Shown here: one piece after another, positions 55,805 to 64,000 of the stretch
How positions within the stretch are numbered: the first letter of the stretch is position 1
How the letters are laid out: each line of letters begins with the position of its first letter
Origin: Planctomycetaceae bacterium
GTDB lineage: Bacteria; Planctomycetota; Planctomycetia; Planctomycetales; Planctomycetaceae
Length of the DNA: 64,000 bases
Assembly (NCBI GenBank): GCA_021732995.1
Contig: JAKFWA010000017.1
Location: 1 to 64,000, forward strand
Direction: 5' to 3'
The notes under the pieces: generated by a model
Told to the model about the DNA's origin: nothing
Databases searched by the model: none
What the model saw: the letters and a program-made list of their open reading frames with translations, nothing else
Program-made: the position numbers and the translations under genes

Positions 55805-56419
55805 ATGACTCGACCAATTCTTTCGCTGATGGCCCTGTTGGTCGGTTCGACGGTGGCTGCGGGTGAATTCAATCAGGTGCTGAGCATTGGCGATAAAGCT
55901 CCCGAATGGAAAGAACTGCCGGGCGTCGATGGTCGTAAGTATTCGACCGCCGACTTCAAGAAGAAGGATGTGCTGGTCGTCGTCTTCACCTGCAACAGTT
56001 GCCCGTACGCGCAGGACTATGAAGACCGCATCGTCGCGTTCGCCAAGCAGCACGTGACCGACGACTCCAAAGTCGGGCTCGTCGCCATCAACTGCAACAA
56101 GATCGACGAAGACCTGCTCCCTGCGATGCAGGCCAAAGCCAGAGAGAAGAAGTTCAACTTCCCGTATCTCTTCGATGAGACGCAGAAGATCGCCAAAGAT
56201 TTTGGCGCGACGACTACGCCCGAGTTCATCGTGCTCAACCGCGAGCGCAAGGTCGTCTTCATGGGTTCGATGGACGACAGCCCCGATGCGAAGAAGGCGA
56301 CTCGTAACTACGTCTCGGAAGCCGTCACCGCCGCGCTGGCCGACAAGCTGCCCGAGAAGAAAGAAGCCGTCCCGATCGGCTGCCTGATCCGCTTTGAACG
56401 CACCCGCCGTGGAAAGTGA
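55805..56419 (+). CDS. exported thioredoxin-like redoxin (AhpC/TSA type)
   Basis: 204 residues with a signal peptide (MTRPILSLMALLVGSTVAA). Redoxin domain: LSIGDKAPEWKELPGVDGRKYSTADFKKKDVLVVVF, TCNSCPYAQDYEDRI with CxxC-type cysteines, GLVAINCNK, YLFDETQKIAKDFGATTTPEFIVLN with cis-Pro. Probable thiol-disulfide or peroxide enzyme of the periplasmic space. It starts 5 bases after mgtE, so the two are likely co-transcribed. Confidence 0.9.
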   Translation: MTRPILSLMALLVGSTVAAGEFNQVLSIGDKAPEWKELPGVDGRKYSTADFKKKDVLVVVFTCNSCPYAQDYEDRIVAFAKQHVTDDSKVGLVAINCNKIDEDLLPAMQAKAREKKFNFPYLFDETQKIAKDFGATTTPEFIVLNRERKVVFMGSMDDSPDAKKATRNYVSEAVTAALADKLPEKKEAVPIGCLIRFERTRRGK

Positions 56420-56426
56420 CGGACAT

Positions 56427-56508
56427 GGGAGGGCGAGGCTCCTGCCGAGCCGCGTTCTGAATGACGGCTCTGAATAGCACCACGGCTCGGCAGGAGCCTC
56501 GCCCTCCC
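56427..56508. repeat. perfect 26-base inverted repeat, GGGAGGGCGAGGCTCC family
   Basis: Arms 56427-56452 and 56483-56508 are exact reverse complements (start GGGAGGGCGAGGCTCC) around a 30-base loop. Between the converging redoxin and serine hydrolase genes, as at 34692-34761. Confidence 0.9.
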
Positions 56509-56541
56509 GGGGCTTGAACGTCGCCAACTATCGCGCCGTGA

Positions 56542-58680
56542 CTACGTCTTCTCCTCGACGAACTTCTTCAACTTCGGCAGGTCGATGTTTTCTCCGGCTT
56601 TGGGATAGTCGAAGGGCAGCAGCCACCAGTCTTCGGTGAACGACGCGGCCTCCCCCGGCTTCAGCGCTTCGCGCGGTCCGATGGGTTCAAGTTCGATGCG
56701 TGCGCCTTCCGGATACCACACCGACAACGTCAGCCCCGCGGCTTCGATGTAGGGGCGATCGGGATAGGTCTCGAAGCGTTTCACGAACAGGTGATTGTTC
56801 GGCATCACGTACCCGAGCCAGCCCGCATATGAATCAAAGCCCAGCTTGGGCTTTCGCGGAGGGCTCAGGATTTCGAGGAAGCCGTCGCGTTCGCGAATGC
56901 GATCATCCTGATTGCGAACATTGATAATCGCGCTGTCTTCGTACATCGCATACTTCGACGGGAAGCGACTCTGCCCCGCCAGAGGGATCACACAGATGCC
57001 ACCTCCGGGCGAGAACGATCTTCCCCAGTGGCAGTACTCGCGGGGCTCGCCAGCCAGGTTGATCACGGTCTGTTTGCAACTGAACCGCACCGCTTTAGAC
57101 GGATCCGGCATCAGGACCCCGCCCTCTTTCTTGGTCGCGGTAACTAACGAGAAATCGCGAATGAGCTGAACTTTGGCGGCTGGATCCTGCGGACTGATCA
57201 AGCGCGCCGAGTACGGTCCTGTGATCTCGGCCGTCCAGTCGCCCGACCAGATCGCAGGGTGTTTGGTGACGGTCAACTCGGGACCGAAATCAAATCGCCC
57301 CGCACTCGACAGCGGAGGCTGCCCCGGCTTCCAGTCTTTCTCTTTGTCTTCCAGCCACAACGCGTTGGTGCCGTTGACGGAGAACTCCAGCACTCGACCA
57401 CCGGCCTGTGGAGCGATCACGGCCCGCGCGTTGTCTCGACTGAGTGCGACCGCATGGGAATGCCCGTGGAACTCAACGAACTTCGCGTTGCGCCGCGGCG
57501 TTCCGCGATGAGCCTGCAACGCCAGTTCGGTGAAGGCGTCACGCACGTCCGAGCCATCGCTGTTGCCGAACCCGCTGCGGTTCATCATCAGAATCAGCAC
57601 CAGCCCACGGTCGACATCAATCCAGCCTTGAGTTCCCCACGCGCCACCATGACCGAACGTGCCCGGCGTCAGCAGCCTGGTTACGCCTTGCGGCTTCTGC
57701 AGCACGCACCAGCCCAGGCCCCAGTAGTTCCCCGGAGTAAACCCTGTCACGAGCCCCGGACTGCAGTTCGCCGCAAGCTCCAACGCCATCCGCGCTCGCA
57801 ACAACCTGGGCGGCTTCGTTGTGTCTCGACGGTCGCTCAACACCGCCTGATAGAACTTCGCCATATCGCCGGCCGTCGAGAACAACCCACCCGACGGGTT
57901 CGGCGTTCGCGCGACAGTCGGGTCAGGAATCTCGACAACATCCAGTGTTCCTGGTTTGGCTCCGGGCTTGTACGTTCGAGCCAACCGTTTGGCCTGCTCG
58001 GCGGTGAGTACGAACGTCGTGTCGCGCATCTCCAACGGGTCGAAGATGTGTTTCTTCAGATAGTCCGCGTAGGACTCGCCCGAGAGGACTTCAATCAGAC
58101 GACCGGCGACCGTCAGGCCGCTGCTGTATTCCCATTTTGTGCCCGGCTGAAACTCCAGCGGACGAGATCCGATCAGGTCGACGATCTCAGCCAGCGACTT
58201 GCCTTCGGTGTCTTCCGACTTCGGCCGATCCAAACCGGCCACGTGAGCCAGCACCTGCCGAACCGTGATATCAACCGCCGGCTTATTGGCACCCTTGAGC
58301 TTCTGCTGCGCAAACGCGGGGATGTACTTCGAAACCTTGTCGTCAATCCGCAGCTTGCCCTGCTCGACGAGTTGCATCAGCGCCACCGCGGTGACGTTCT
58401 TCGTCATCGACGCGATGCGGAAGATCGTGTCGGCCTGCATGTCTCGCCCTGCGGCGATGTCGGCCTTGCCTGTGACGCTCACATGTTCGACGTGATCGGC
58501 AGAAGCGATCAGCGTGACCGCTCCCGAGATCTGTGCATCGTCAACGAACTTTTGCATTCGTTGAGAAATGAGTTTCAGGCGGGCATCATCAAACGTGGGC
58601 CGGTCCGCAGCAAGACTCGCGGCAGCCCAACCCGTCATCAACACCACAGCAAGACCGCGCCAGGCATGACTCATTCGCAT
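56542..58680 (-). CDS. exported serine hydrolase (beta-lactamase fold) with C-terminal beta domain
   Basis: 712 residues from ATG (MRMSHAWRGLAVVLMTGWAA, signal peptide) with GAGGAA 6 bases upstream. Residues about 25-390 are a class C beta-lactamase/PBP-type domain: RIASMTKNVTAVALMQL (SxxK), YSSGLTVAGRLIEVLSG (YxS), GHGGAWGTQGWI (HGG). Residues about 400-712 form a beta-rich region (HSHAVALSRDNARAVIAPQAGGRV, LGYVMPNNHLFVKRF) similar to DUF4380-like, aldose-epimerase-type sandwiches. Substrate unknown. Confidence 0.85.
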   Translation of the reverse strand: MRMSHAWRGLAVVLMTGWAAASLAADRPTFDDARLKLISQRMQKFVDDAQISGAVTLIASADHVEHVSVTGKADIAAGRDMQADTIFRIASMTKNVTAVALMQLVEQGKLRIDDKVSKYIPAFAQQKLKGANKPAVDITVRQVLAHVAGLDRPKSEDTEGKSLAEIVDLIGSRPLEFQPGTKWEYSSGLTVAGRLIEVLSGESYADYLKKHIFDPLEMRDTTFVLTAEQAKRLARTYKPGAKPGTLDVVEIPDPTVARTPNPSGGLFSTAGDMAKFYQAVLSDRRDTTKPPRLLRARMALELAANCSPGLVTGFTPGNYWGLGWCVLQKPQGVTRLLTPGTFGHGGAWGTQGWIDVDRGLVLILMMNRSGFGNSDGSDVRDAFTELALQAHRGTPRRNAKFVEFHGHSHAVALSRDNARAVIAPQAGGRVLEFSVNGTNALWLEDKEKDWKPGQPPLSSAGRFDFGPELTVTKHPAIWSGDWTAEITGPYSARLISPQDPAAKVQLIRDFSLVTATKKEGGVLMPDPSKAVRFSCKQTVINLAGEPREYCHWGRSFSPGGGICVIPLAGQSRFPSKYAMYEDSAIINVRNQDDRIRERDGFLEILSPPRKPKLGFDSYAGWLGYVMPNNHLFVKRFETYPDRPYIEAAGLTLSVWYPEGARIELEPIGPREALKPGEAASFTEDWWLLPFDYPKAGENIDLPKLKKFVEEKT

Positions 58681-58850
58681 GGGAAGTTCCTCGGAGCACA
58701 GAGAGAACACTGCAAGAGAGTCAACTACATACTGCGACAGCGTGCGAAGCAGAAGTGTTCGAGCCCATTCGGTGCTCTGATGATCTCGGTGCTGCTACTG
58801 GGCCTCGACACTTCCGTGTACTCTGCGCCCGCTATTTATGCCCGAAAAGC

Positions 58851-58886
58851 AACAGCCGCGAAGGTTGAGGCTTCTTCGCGGCTGTT
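58851..58886 (-). terminator. terminator after the DUF1559 gene
   Basis: Thirteen-base perfect stem AACAGCCGCGAAG (58851-58863) with CTTCGCGGCTGTT (58874-58886). On the minus strand GCTTTTCGGG follows. Confidence 0.8.
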
Positions 58887-58914
58887 CGACAGATTGGACA
58901 GGCTGGCGGCACAA

Positions 58915-59925
<1,011 letters not shown>

Positions 59926-60184
59926 TTCATAACTTTCTGGAGGATGGCCCGTTCTACTCTCGGACGCGCGGCTGGCTGGCAAGGGTCTGAAGAGCCAGGG
60001 TGGAGGTGGGAATTCGGACGCAGAGTCGGCATCCGCTGACATGAGCAGTGTCGCGGCGGACGAGCACAGACGTCGCCCTTGCCTGCGACTGTTTTTCCGC
60101 CGGAGGCGGCGAAGAAATGCGCAGCCGCCCAGCTTAAGACTGAGAAAAACGGCTATTTATCAGCCAAAAGCGCGCAACAGATCG

Positions 60185-61393
60185 CTACTTTCGGCGCAGG
60201 CTTTCCCGGTAGGCGGTCGGGCGCTGGCCGGTCTGATGCCAGAAGGCGTCGCTGAAGTACTTATCGCTGGCGAAGCCGGTGCGGCGAGCGATCTCGGCCA
60301 TCTGCAGGTCGGTTTCGATGAGCAGTTGTTTCGCCTGCACGAGCTGCACACGCAGCATTTCGTCCTTGGGAGTGCGTCCCAGAAACCGTCGGAAACGGCG
60401 TTCGAACACGCTTCGCGACATCGCGAGATGCTTGACGACATCGGGCACTCGAATGCCCTCGCAGGCATGGTCGCGGATGTAACGGATCGCCTCGCGGAGT
60501 TCGGGATCGTCGATCGCCAGCATGTCGGATGAACGACGTGCGACGAGCCCTTTCGGTTCGAGCAAGATCGGTGATGGCGGGACCTGCTCGCCATGCATCA
60601 TACGATCCAGGTATTCCGCAGCGGCGTATCCCACCTTCTGCCCGTCGGGATCAACGCTGGTTAACGGCGGGTCGGACATCGAACACAGCACGGCGTCGTT
60701 GTCGACACCGACGACGGCCACCTGCTCGGGAACTCGCACACCGGCTCGGCGGCAGGCATCCACCAACTGATAACCGCGGGGATCATGACAAGCCATGATT
60801 CCGATGGGCTTCGGCAGCGAACGCACCCAGTCGGCCAGAGCTTCCTGTTCCGTTTCCCAGTCGATCGCCAGCGGGTTTGTTAACTGCGGATCACTCGCCT
60901 TACGCCGCGGGGGTTTCTGCTTATGAGGCACACCGACGAAAACGTCACATTGAAATCCAGCAGCCTGCACGTGACGCACGAAGAACTCGCGGCGCTGGTC
61001 GAGCATCCGGATCTGGCCCACCCCGATGCCACAAAAACCGAAACGCCGCAGGCCGCAATCGCGGAGGTGATCAAACACCAGCCGCGTGATGACGTCATTG
61101 CTGATGCCGAAGAACGGGACCTCAAGATTTGTTAAACGCCCGCGAAGATCCAGCACCGGGCAGCCAGTTGCCAGCACCGCGTCCGCCATACGCTGATCGT
61201 CAATGCGGGCCAGAATCCCGTCACCGTCCCAGTTGCTCAGCCAGCTTGGGGGCGCGACCCCTAGTCCTTGTGGTTCAAAGTACATCGACCACGGGCCGTG
61301 ATGCCGGCTGTAATCCGCGATGCCCTGCAGCAGTCCGCGCCCGAATGCTCGCGACGATTCAATCAGCACTGCGACGCGCGGCACCCGATTCAC
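60185..61393 (-). CDS. XylR-type AraC family transcriptional regulator
   Basis: 402 residues. N-terminal LacI/periplasmic-binding-like sensor (VAVLIESSRAFGRGLLQGIADYSRHHGPW, IGIMACHDPRGYQLVDACRRAGVRVPEQVAVVGVDND) and C-terminal AraC DNA-binding domain (IRYIRDHACEGIRVPDVVKHLAMSRSVFERRF, IETDLQMAEIARRTGFASDKYFSDAFWHQTGQRPTAYR). A sugar is the expected effector. No sugar enzymes are adjacent. Divergent from the surface protein gene. Confidence 0.94.
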   Translation of the reverse strand: MNRVPRVAVLIESSRAFGRGLLQGIADYSRHHGPWSMYFEPQGLGVAPPSWLSNWDGDGILARIDDQRMADAVLATGCPVLDLRGRLTNLEVPFFGISNDVITRLVFDHLRDCGLRRFGFCGIGVGQIRMLDQRREFFVRHVQAAGFQCDVFVGVPHKQKPPRRKASDPQLTNPLAIDWETEQEALADWVRSLPKPIGIMACHDPRGYQLVDACRRAGVRVPEQVAVVGVDNDAVLCSMSDPPLTSVDPDGQKVGYAAAEYLDRMMHGEQVPPSPILLEPKGLVARRSSDMLAIDDPELREAIRYIRDHACEGIRVPDVVKHLAMSRSVFERRFRRFLGRTPKDEMLRVQLVQAKQLLIETDLQMAEIARRTGFASDKYFSDAFWHQTGQRPTAYRESLRRK

Positions 61394-62066
61394 AACTGTC
61401 TCCTCACGTCAGCCCAGAGGTTCATCGGAACTTTCTACTACGGAGCCTCGTCCATCAAGTCCCTTGGGGCCCGATCCGGGACAGCGCGACGCAATGTAGT
61501 CGGCAGAGATGGCCCGACCCCGTGCCCTCGGCCAGATCGATTGCACGGAAGACAAGTTCCCGTGCTCCATAGGCTTAGCGCAGGCTAACTGCAGCTCCAA
61601 CTTTCCCAGACTCTCCAGGATGAGAAGTCTCTCGGCACAGGCTTTGCAAAATTGTTCTCTTGTGCGGGCGTCTTTTTGAGGACGCAGTGCGAGTTTTCAA
61701 GAGAAGTCAGGTTGCTCCGAGAGTCAGGTCGTCTGGATTGCGCATCCCGACGTGTGACTAAGGCGCAAACCGCGCTTCCCAGAGGGAACAACTCGCCTGC
61801 CAGACAACAGCCGCTCGCCACTTGACGGCTGTATTGCTCGCCACCCGCAGCAGCACAGGGTCGACCGAGAGTCTTTGAAGTCCCGATCGAGGTGATCGGA
61901 CCTGGCAGAGACTCACGGCCGGGCCAGTGTTGTGCAGCGGGATGTCGACAGCGGTCGTGGTGGTGGTGACACGCGAACAATCAACCTGGACGAGACGATC
62001 GAAGAACGCAGTGGGGGCACAGCGTTCGACGGCCGTTTGGATCCCCATCCTGTGTAAGGACTAGCT
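61394..62066. other. long divergent intergenic region, no gene seen
   Basis: 673 bases between the XylR regulator and the surface protein. Overlapping ORFs on the minus strand (for example 61585-61980) look like frame shadows with no family features. The region probably holds promoters of both genes and a long leader for the surface protein. Confidence 0.5.
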
Positions 62067-64000
62067 ATGACTTGGAGTGATTGGCTGAACGGTCTGAAGA
62101 TTGGAAGCAATGCCCCCCGGCGGAAGATCGTCCGCCGAAAGCAGTCACGCGGGATCCTGAGCCGACAAAACCGCCCGGCCGCTCTCTCCACCGAAAGCCT
62201 GGAAGATCGAGCTCTGCTGGCGGCCAACCTCAGCCTGCTGGCTGGGACGCTCCAGTTCACCGGCAACGCCGCAGACGTCAATAACTTGACGGTCTCGGTG
62301 ACCGGCAACACCTACACATTCATGACGTCTGGCGGCGACAACATCACCGTCACGAGCGACGATTCAGGAACCGCGACAGGAACCGGCACGAACGTCGTGA
62401 CGATCGGTGCCGCGGACCTGAACATCACAAATCTTCAGATCGACCTTGCCGGCGGCGACGACTCGATCGTCCTGAGTTCGCTCGCCGACCCCGTTACCGT
62501 GACAGGCGGCGCGGGCGTCGACACGCTTACCAGCGGCAACACCGACTCGATTTTCTCGATCGGTGCGACCCTCGTAGTTAACACTTCGGGACAAAACGCG
62601 ACCTTTTCGAGTTTCGACACCGTCAGCGGCGGAACGGGCAAGGACCAGTTTTCCGTGACTGCTGCGAACTCACTGAGCCTTGCCGGTGGTGCAGGTGACG
62701 ATAAGTTCACCGTGGCGTCCGGAGTCACCCTGACAGGCAGTATCGACGGCACCAGCGGCAGCGACTCGCTGACGTTGGCAACTGCCAATTCGACCGTAGT
62801 TCTTACCGCCAGCGACGCGGACGGTGTGACAGCGGGTGCGGGCGGAGTGACCGGAGTCAGCGGCGGTTTCAGCCACATTGACACTCTGAATACAACTGGC
62901 GGCGGAGTTGAGACACTGACCGGTCGAACGGCGACCAACGCGTGGGATGTTGACGCTGGCACAGTGAACGACGGCACGGCGACTCTGACCTACACCGGCG
63001 TTGATAGCCTGGTGGGTGGTGGCGGCGCTGATACCTTCAGCCTGTCCGCCAATGCGACGGCTAGCATCGCGGGTGGAGCAGGCGACGACACGCTCAGCAT
63101 TGCCGCGAATATACTCTTGACCGGTTCGTTCGATGGTACATCGGGCACGAACGACAACGTCAGCGTTGCGACTGACGCGACTCTGGCGACTCTGACCTCT
63201 GGCGCGGCTGGCGGTTTCAGCGGAACGATTACTGGCGTGACGGGTACGTTCGCAAACGTAGACAGCATCACGACGACTGGCGCAACGACGGAATCCATCG
63301 TCGGTCCAGACGCGACCAACACCTGGGATGTGGATGCCAACACGATCGCATCCGGCGGCGGGACGCTGACATACAGCGGCTTCGATAGCCTCTTCGGCGG
63401 CACTGGCAATGACGCATTCAGTCTGTCAGCCGCCGTCACCAGGTCCATCAACGCGGGATCTGGTAACGACAGCTTGACGATCACCACAGGCGGCGTATTG
63501 ACCGGTTCGTTCGATGGTTCGTTCGGGTCCGACACACTGGATCTGCAAACCGCCGCCGCCGGTGTGGTGTTGACTCAGAGTAACAGCACGGGCTTCGGTG
63601 GTACGGCTTCGGGAATCACCAGCGGCAACTTCCTCGGAGTCAACACGCTGACAGTGACAGGCGGCACCGGTGACAGTTTGACCGGACAGAACGCGACCGC
63701 ACTGTGGGATGTTGACGCAGGGACGGTTTCGGTCAACTCGAACACGCTGACGTACACCGGCTTTGGCAGCAGCGACACGCTGACCGGTGGTACTGAGAAC
63801 GATACCTTTGGTGTTTCCGTCGCTGTGGCTGCCGCCCTGACGATCAACGGTGGTGCCGGTGACGACACCTTCGATATTGATGCCACTTTCGCTGGTTCTC
63901 TGAACGGCACTACGGGCGTTGATACTCTGGACATTTCGGGCGTCGCAGCCGCGAACGCCACGATCGGCGTACTCGGAGCCAACGGCGCTGCGGTGACGGC
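62067..64000 (+). CDS. giant repetitive surface protein, 3' end outside window
   Basis: Open from ATG 62067 (MTWSDWLNGLKIGSNAPRRK) to the window end, 644 full codons. The N-terminus has a basic stretch and SLEDRALLAANLSLLAG, a planctomycete exported-protein motif. The rest is Gly/Thr/Ser/Asp-rich beta-repeat sequence. Three copies of a TNxWDVDAGT-like core sit exactly 381 bases (127 codons) apart (Trp codons at 62943, 63324, 63705), each followed by LTYTG-DSL-GG and AGDDTL-type calcium-binding motifs. Probably a large adhesin or surface-layer protein. Minus-strand ORFs across it are shadows. Confidence 0.85.
   Translation, partial: MTWSDWLNGLKIGSNAPRRKIVRRKQSRGILSRQNRPAALSTESLEDRALLAANLSLLAGTLQFTGNAADVNNLTVSVTGNTYTFMTSGGDNITVTSDDSGTATGTGTNVVTIGAADLNITNLQIDLAGGDDSIVLSSLADPVTVTGGAGVDTLTSGNTDSIFSIGATLVVNTSGQNATFSSFDTVSGGTGKDQFSVTAANSLSLAGGAGDDKFTVASGVTLTGSIDGTSGSDSLTLATANSTVVLTASDADGVTAGAGGVTGVSGGFSHIDTLNTTGGGVETLTGRTATNAWDVDAGTVNDGTATLTYTGVDSLVGGGGADTFSLSANATASIAGGAGDDTLSIAANILLTGSFDGTSGTNDNVSVATDATLATLTSGAAGGFSGTITGVTGTFANVDSITTTGATTESIVGPDATNTWDVDANTIASGGGTLTYSGFDSLFGGTGNDAFSLSAAVTRSINAGSGNDSLTITTGGVLTGSFDGSFGSDTLDLQTAAAGVVLTQSNSTGFGGTASGITSGNFLGVNTLTVTGGTGDSLTGQNATALWDVDAGTVSVNSNTLTYTGFGSSDTLTGGTENDTFGVSVAVAAALTINGGAGDDTFDIDATFAGSLNGTTGVDTLDISGVAAANATIGVLGANGAAVT

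Noticed and set aside
62435-63982. Three minus-strand ORFs rich in Val/Pro/Ser
   Set aside because: Antisense to the repetitive surface protein, which has a continuous frame and a recognisable N-terminus.

Overview
The window is chromosomal DNA from a planctomycete, most likely a member of the Planctomycetia. The evidence is lineage-typical protein families: a DUF1559 protein with a pilin-like N-terminus, a DUF1501 protein, a XylR-type AraC regulator, a Cys/Ala/Pro-rich secreted protein, two large surface proteins whose N-termini carry a LE-K/D-R type motif (LEKRIVPA, LEDRALLAA), a BKACE enzyme and a retron-like reverse transcriptase. Genes lie on both strands in short blocks. Many gene ends are separated by long palindromic repeats of several unrelated families. 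I found no tRNA, rRNA, transposase or CRISPR array.

Layout. 1-3 kb (minus): a DUF5685-like fragment, a small L7/L12-CTD-like protein, an FmdB zinc ribbon and ahcY. 3.0-6.9 kb: a structured leader plus retron-like RT (plus strand), converging on a STAND-type ATPase with TPRs (minus). 7.1-9.5 kb (minus): secreted CAPA-repeat protein, small membrane protein, BKACE enzyme. 9.8-13.5 kb (plus): the conserved rpsB-tsf-pyrH-frr translation cluster. 13.8-17.3 kb (minus): metal ABC transporter (ATPase, and permease fused to a DtxR-like domain), a Rieske-PSP1 fusion and a STAS protein. 17.4-20.7 kb: an SDR, a DUF1326 protein and a calcium-binding repeat protein. 21.0-29.4 kb (plus): murE-murF-mraY, then pyrC, sppA and hemL. 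29.7-34.7 kb (plus): four genes of a pseudopilin/type II-secretion-like assembly system. 34.8-41.7 kb: amidohydrolase, MFS carrier, 2-hydroxyacid dehydrogenase, cysteine-desulfurase-like enzyme, RluA-type pseudouridine synthase. 41.9-45.4 kb: a 1157-residue protein that I read as a PPi-type PEP carboxykinase. 45.5-52.9 kb (minus): DUF3467, LarA-like, lipoprotein, DUF1501, DMFase-like and FlhB. 53.3-58.7 kb: thioredoxin-YHS fusion, MgtE, redoxin, serine hydrolase. 58.9-64 kb: DUF1559, XylR regulator, and the start of a giant repetitive surface protein cut by the window end.

How it fits together. The core blocks serve translation (rpsB, tsf, frr, rluA-like), nucleotide synthesis (pyrH, pyrC) and meso-DAP peptidoglycan precursors (murE, murF, mraY). 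Around them are envelope, redox and transport genes. The most unusual accessory segment is 3.0-6.9 kb, where a retron-type RT with a hairpin-rich leader sits next to a STAND ATPase. The second theme is the abundance of intergenic palindromes. One family lies in frame inside a coding region, and another reaches exactly to the stop codons of two unrelated genes.
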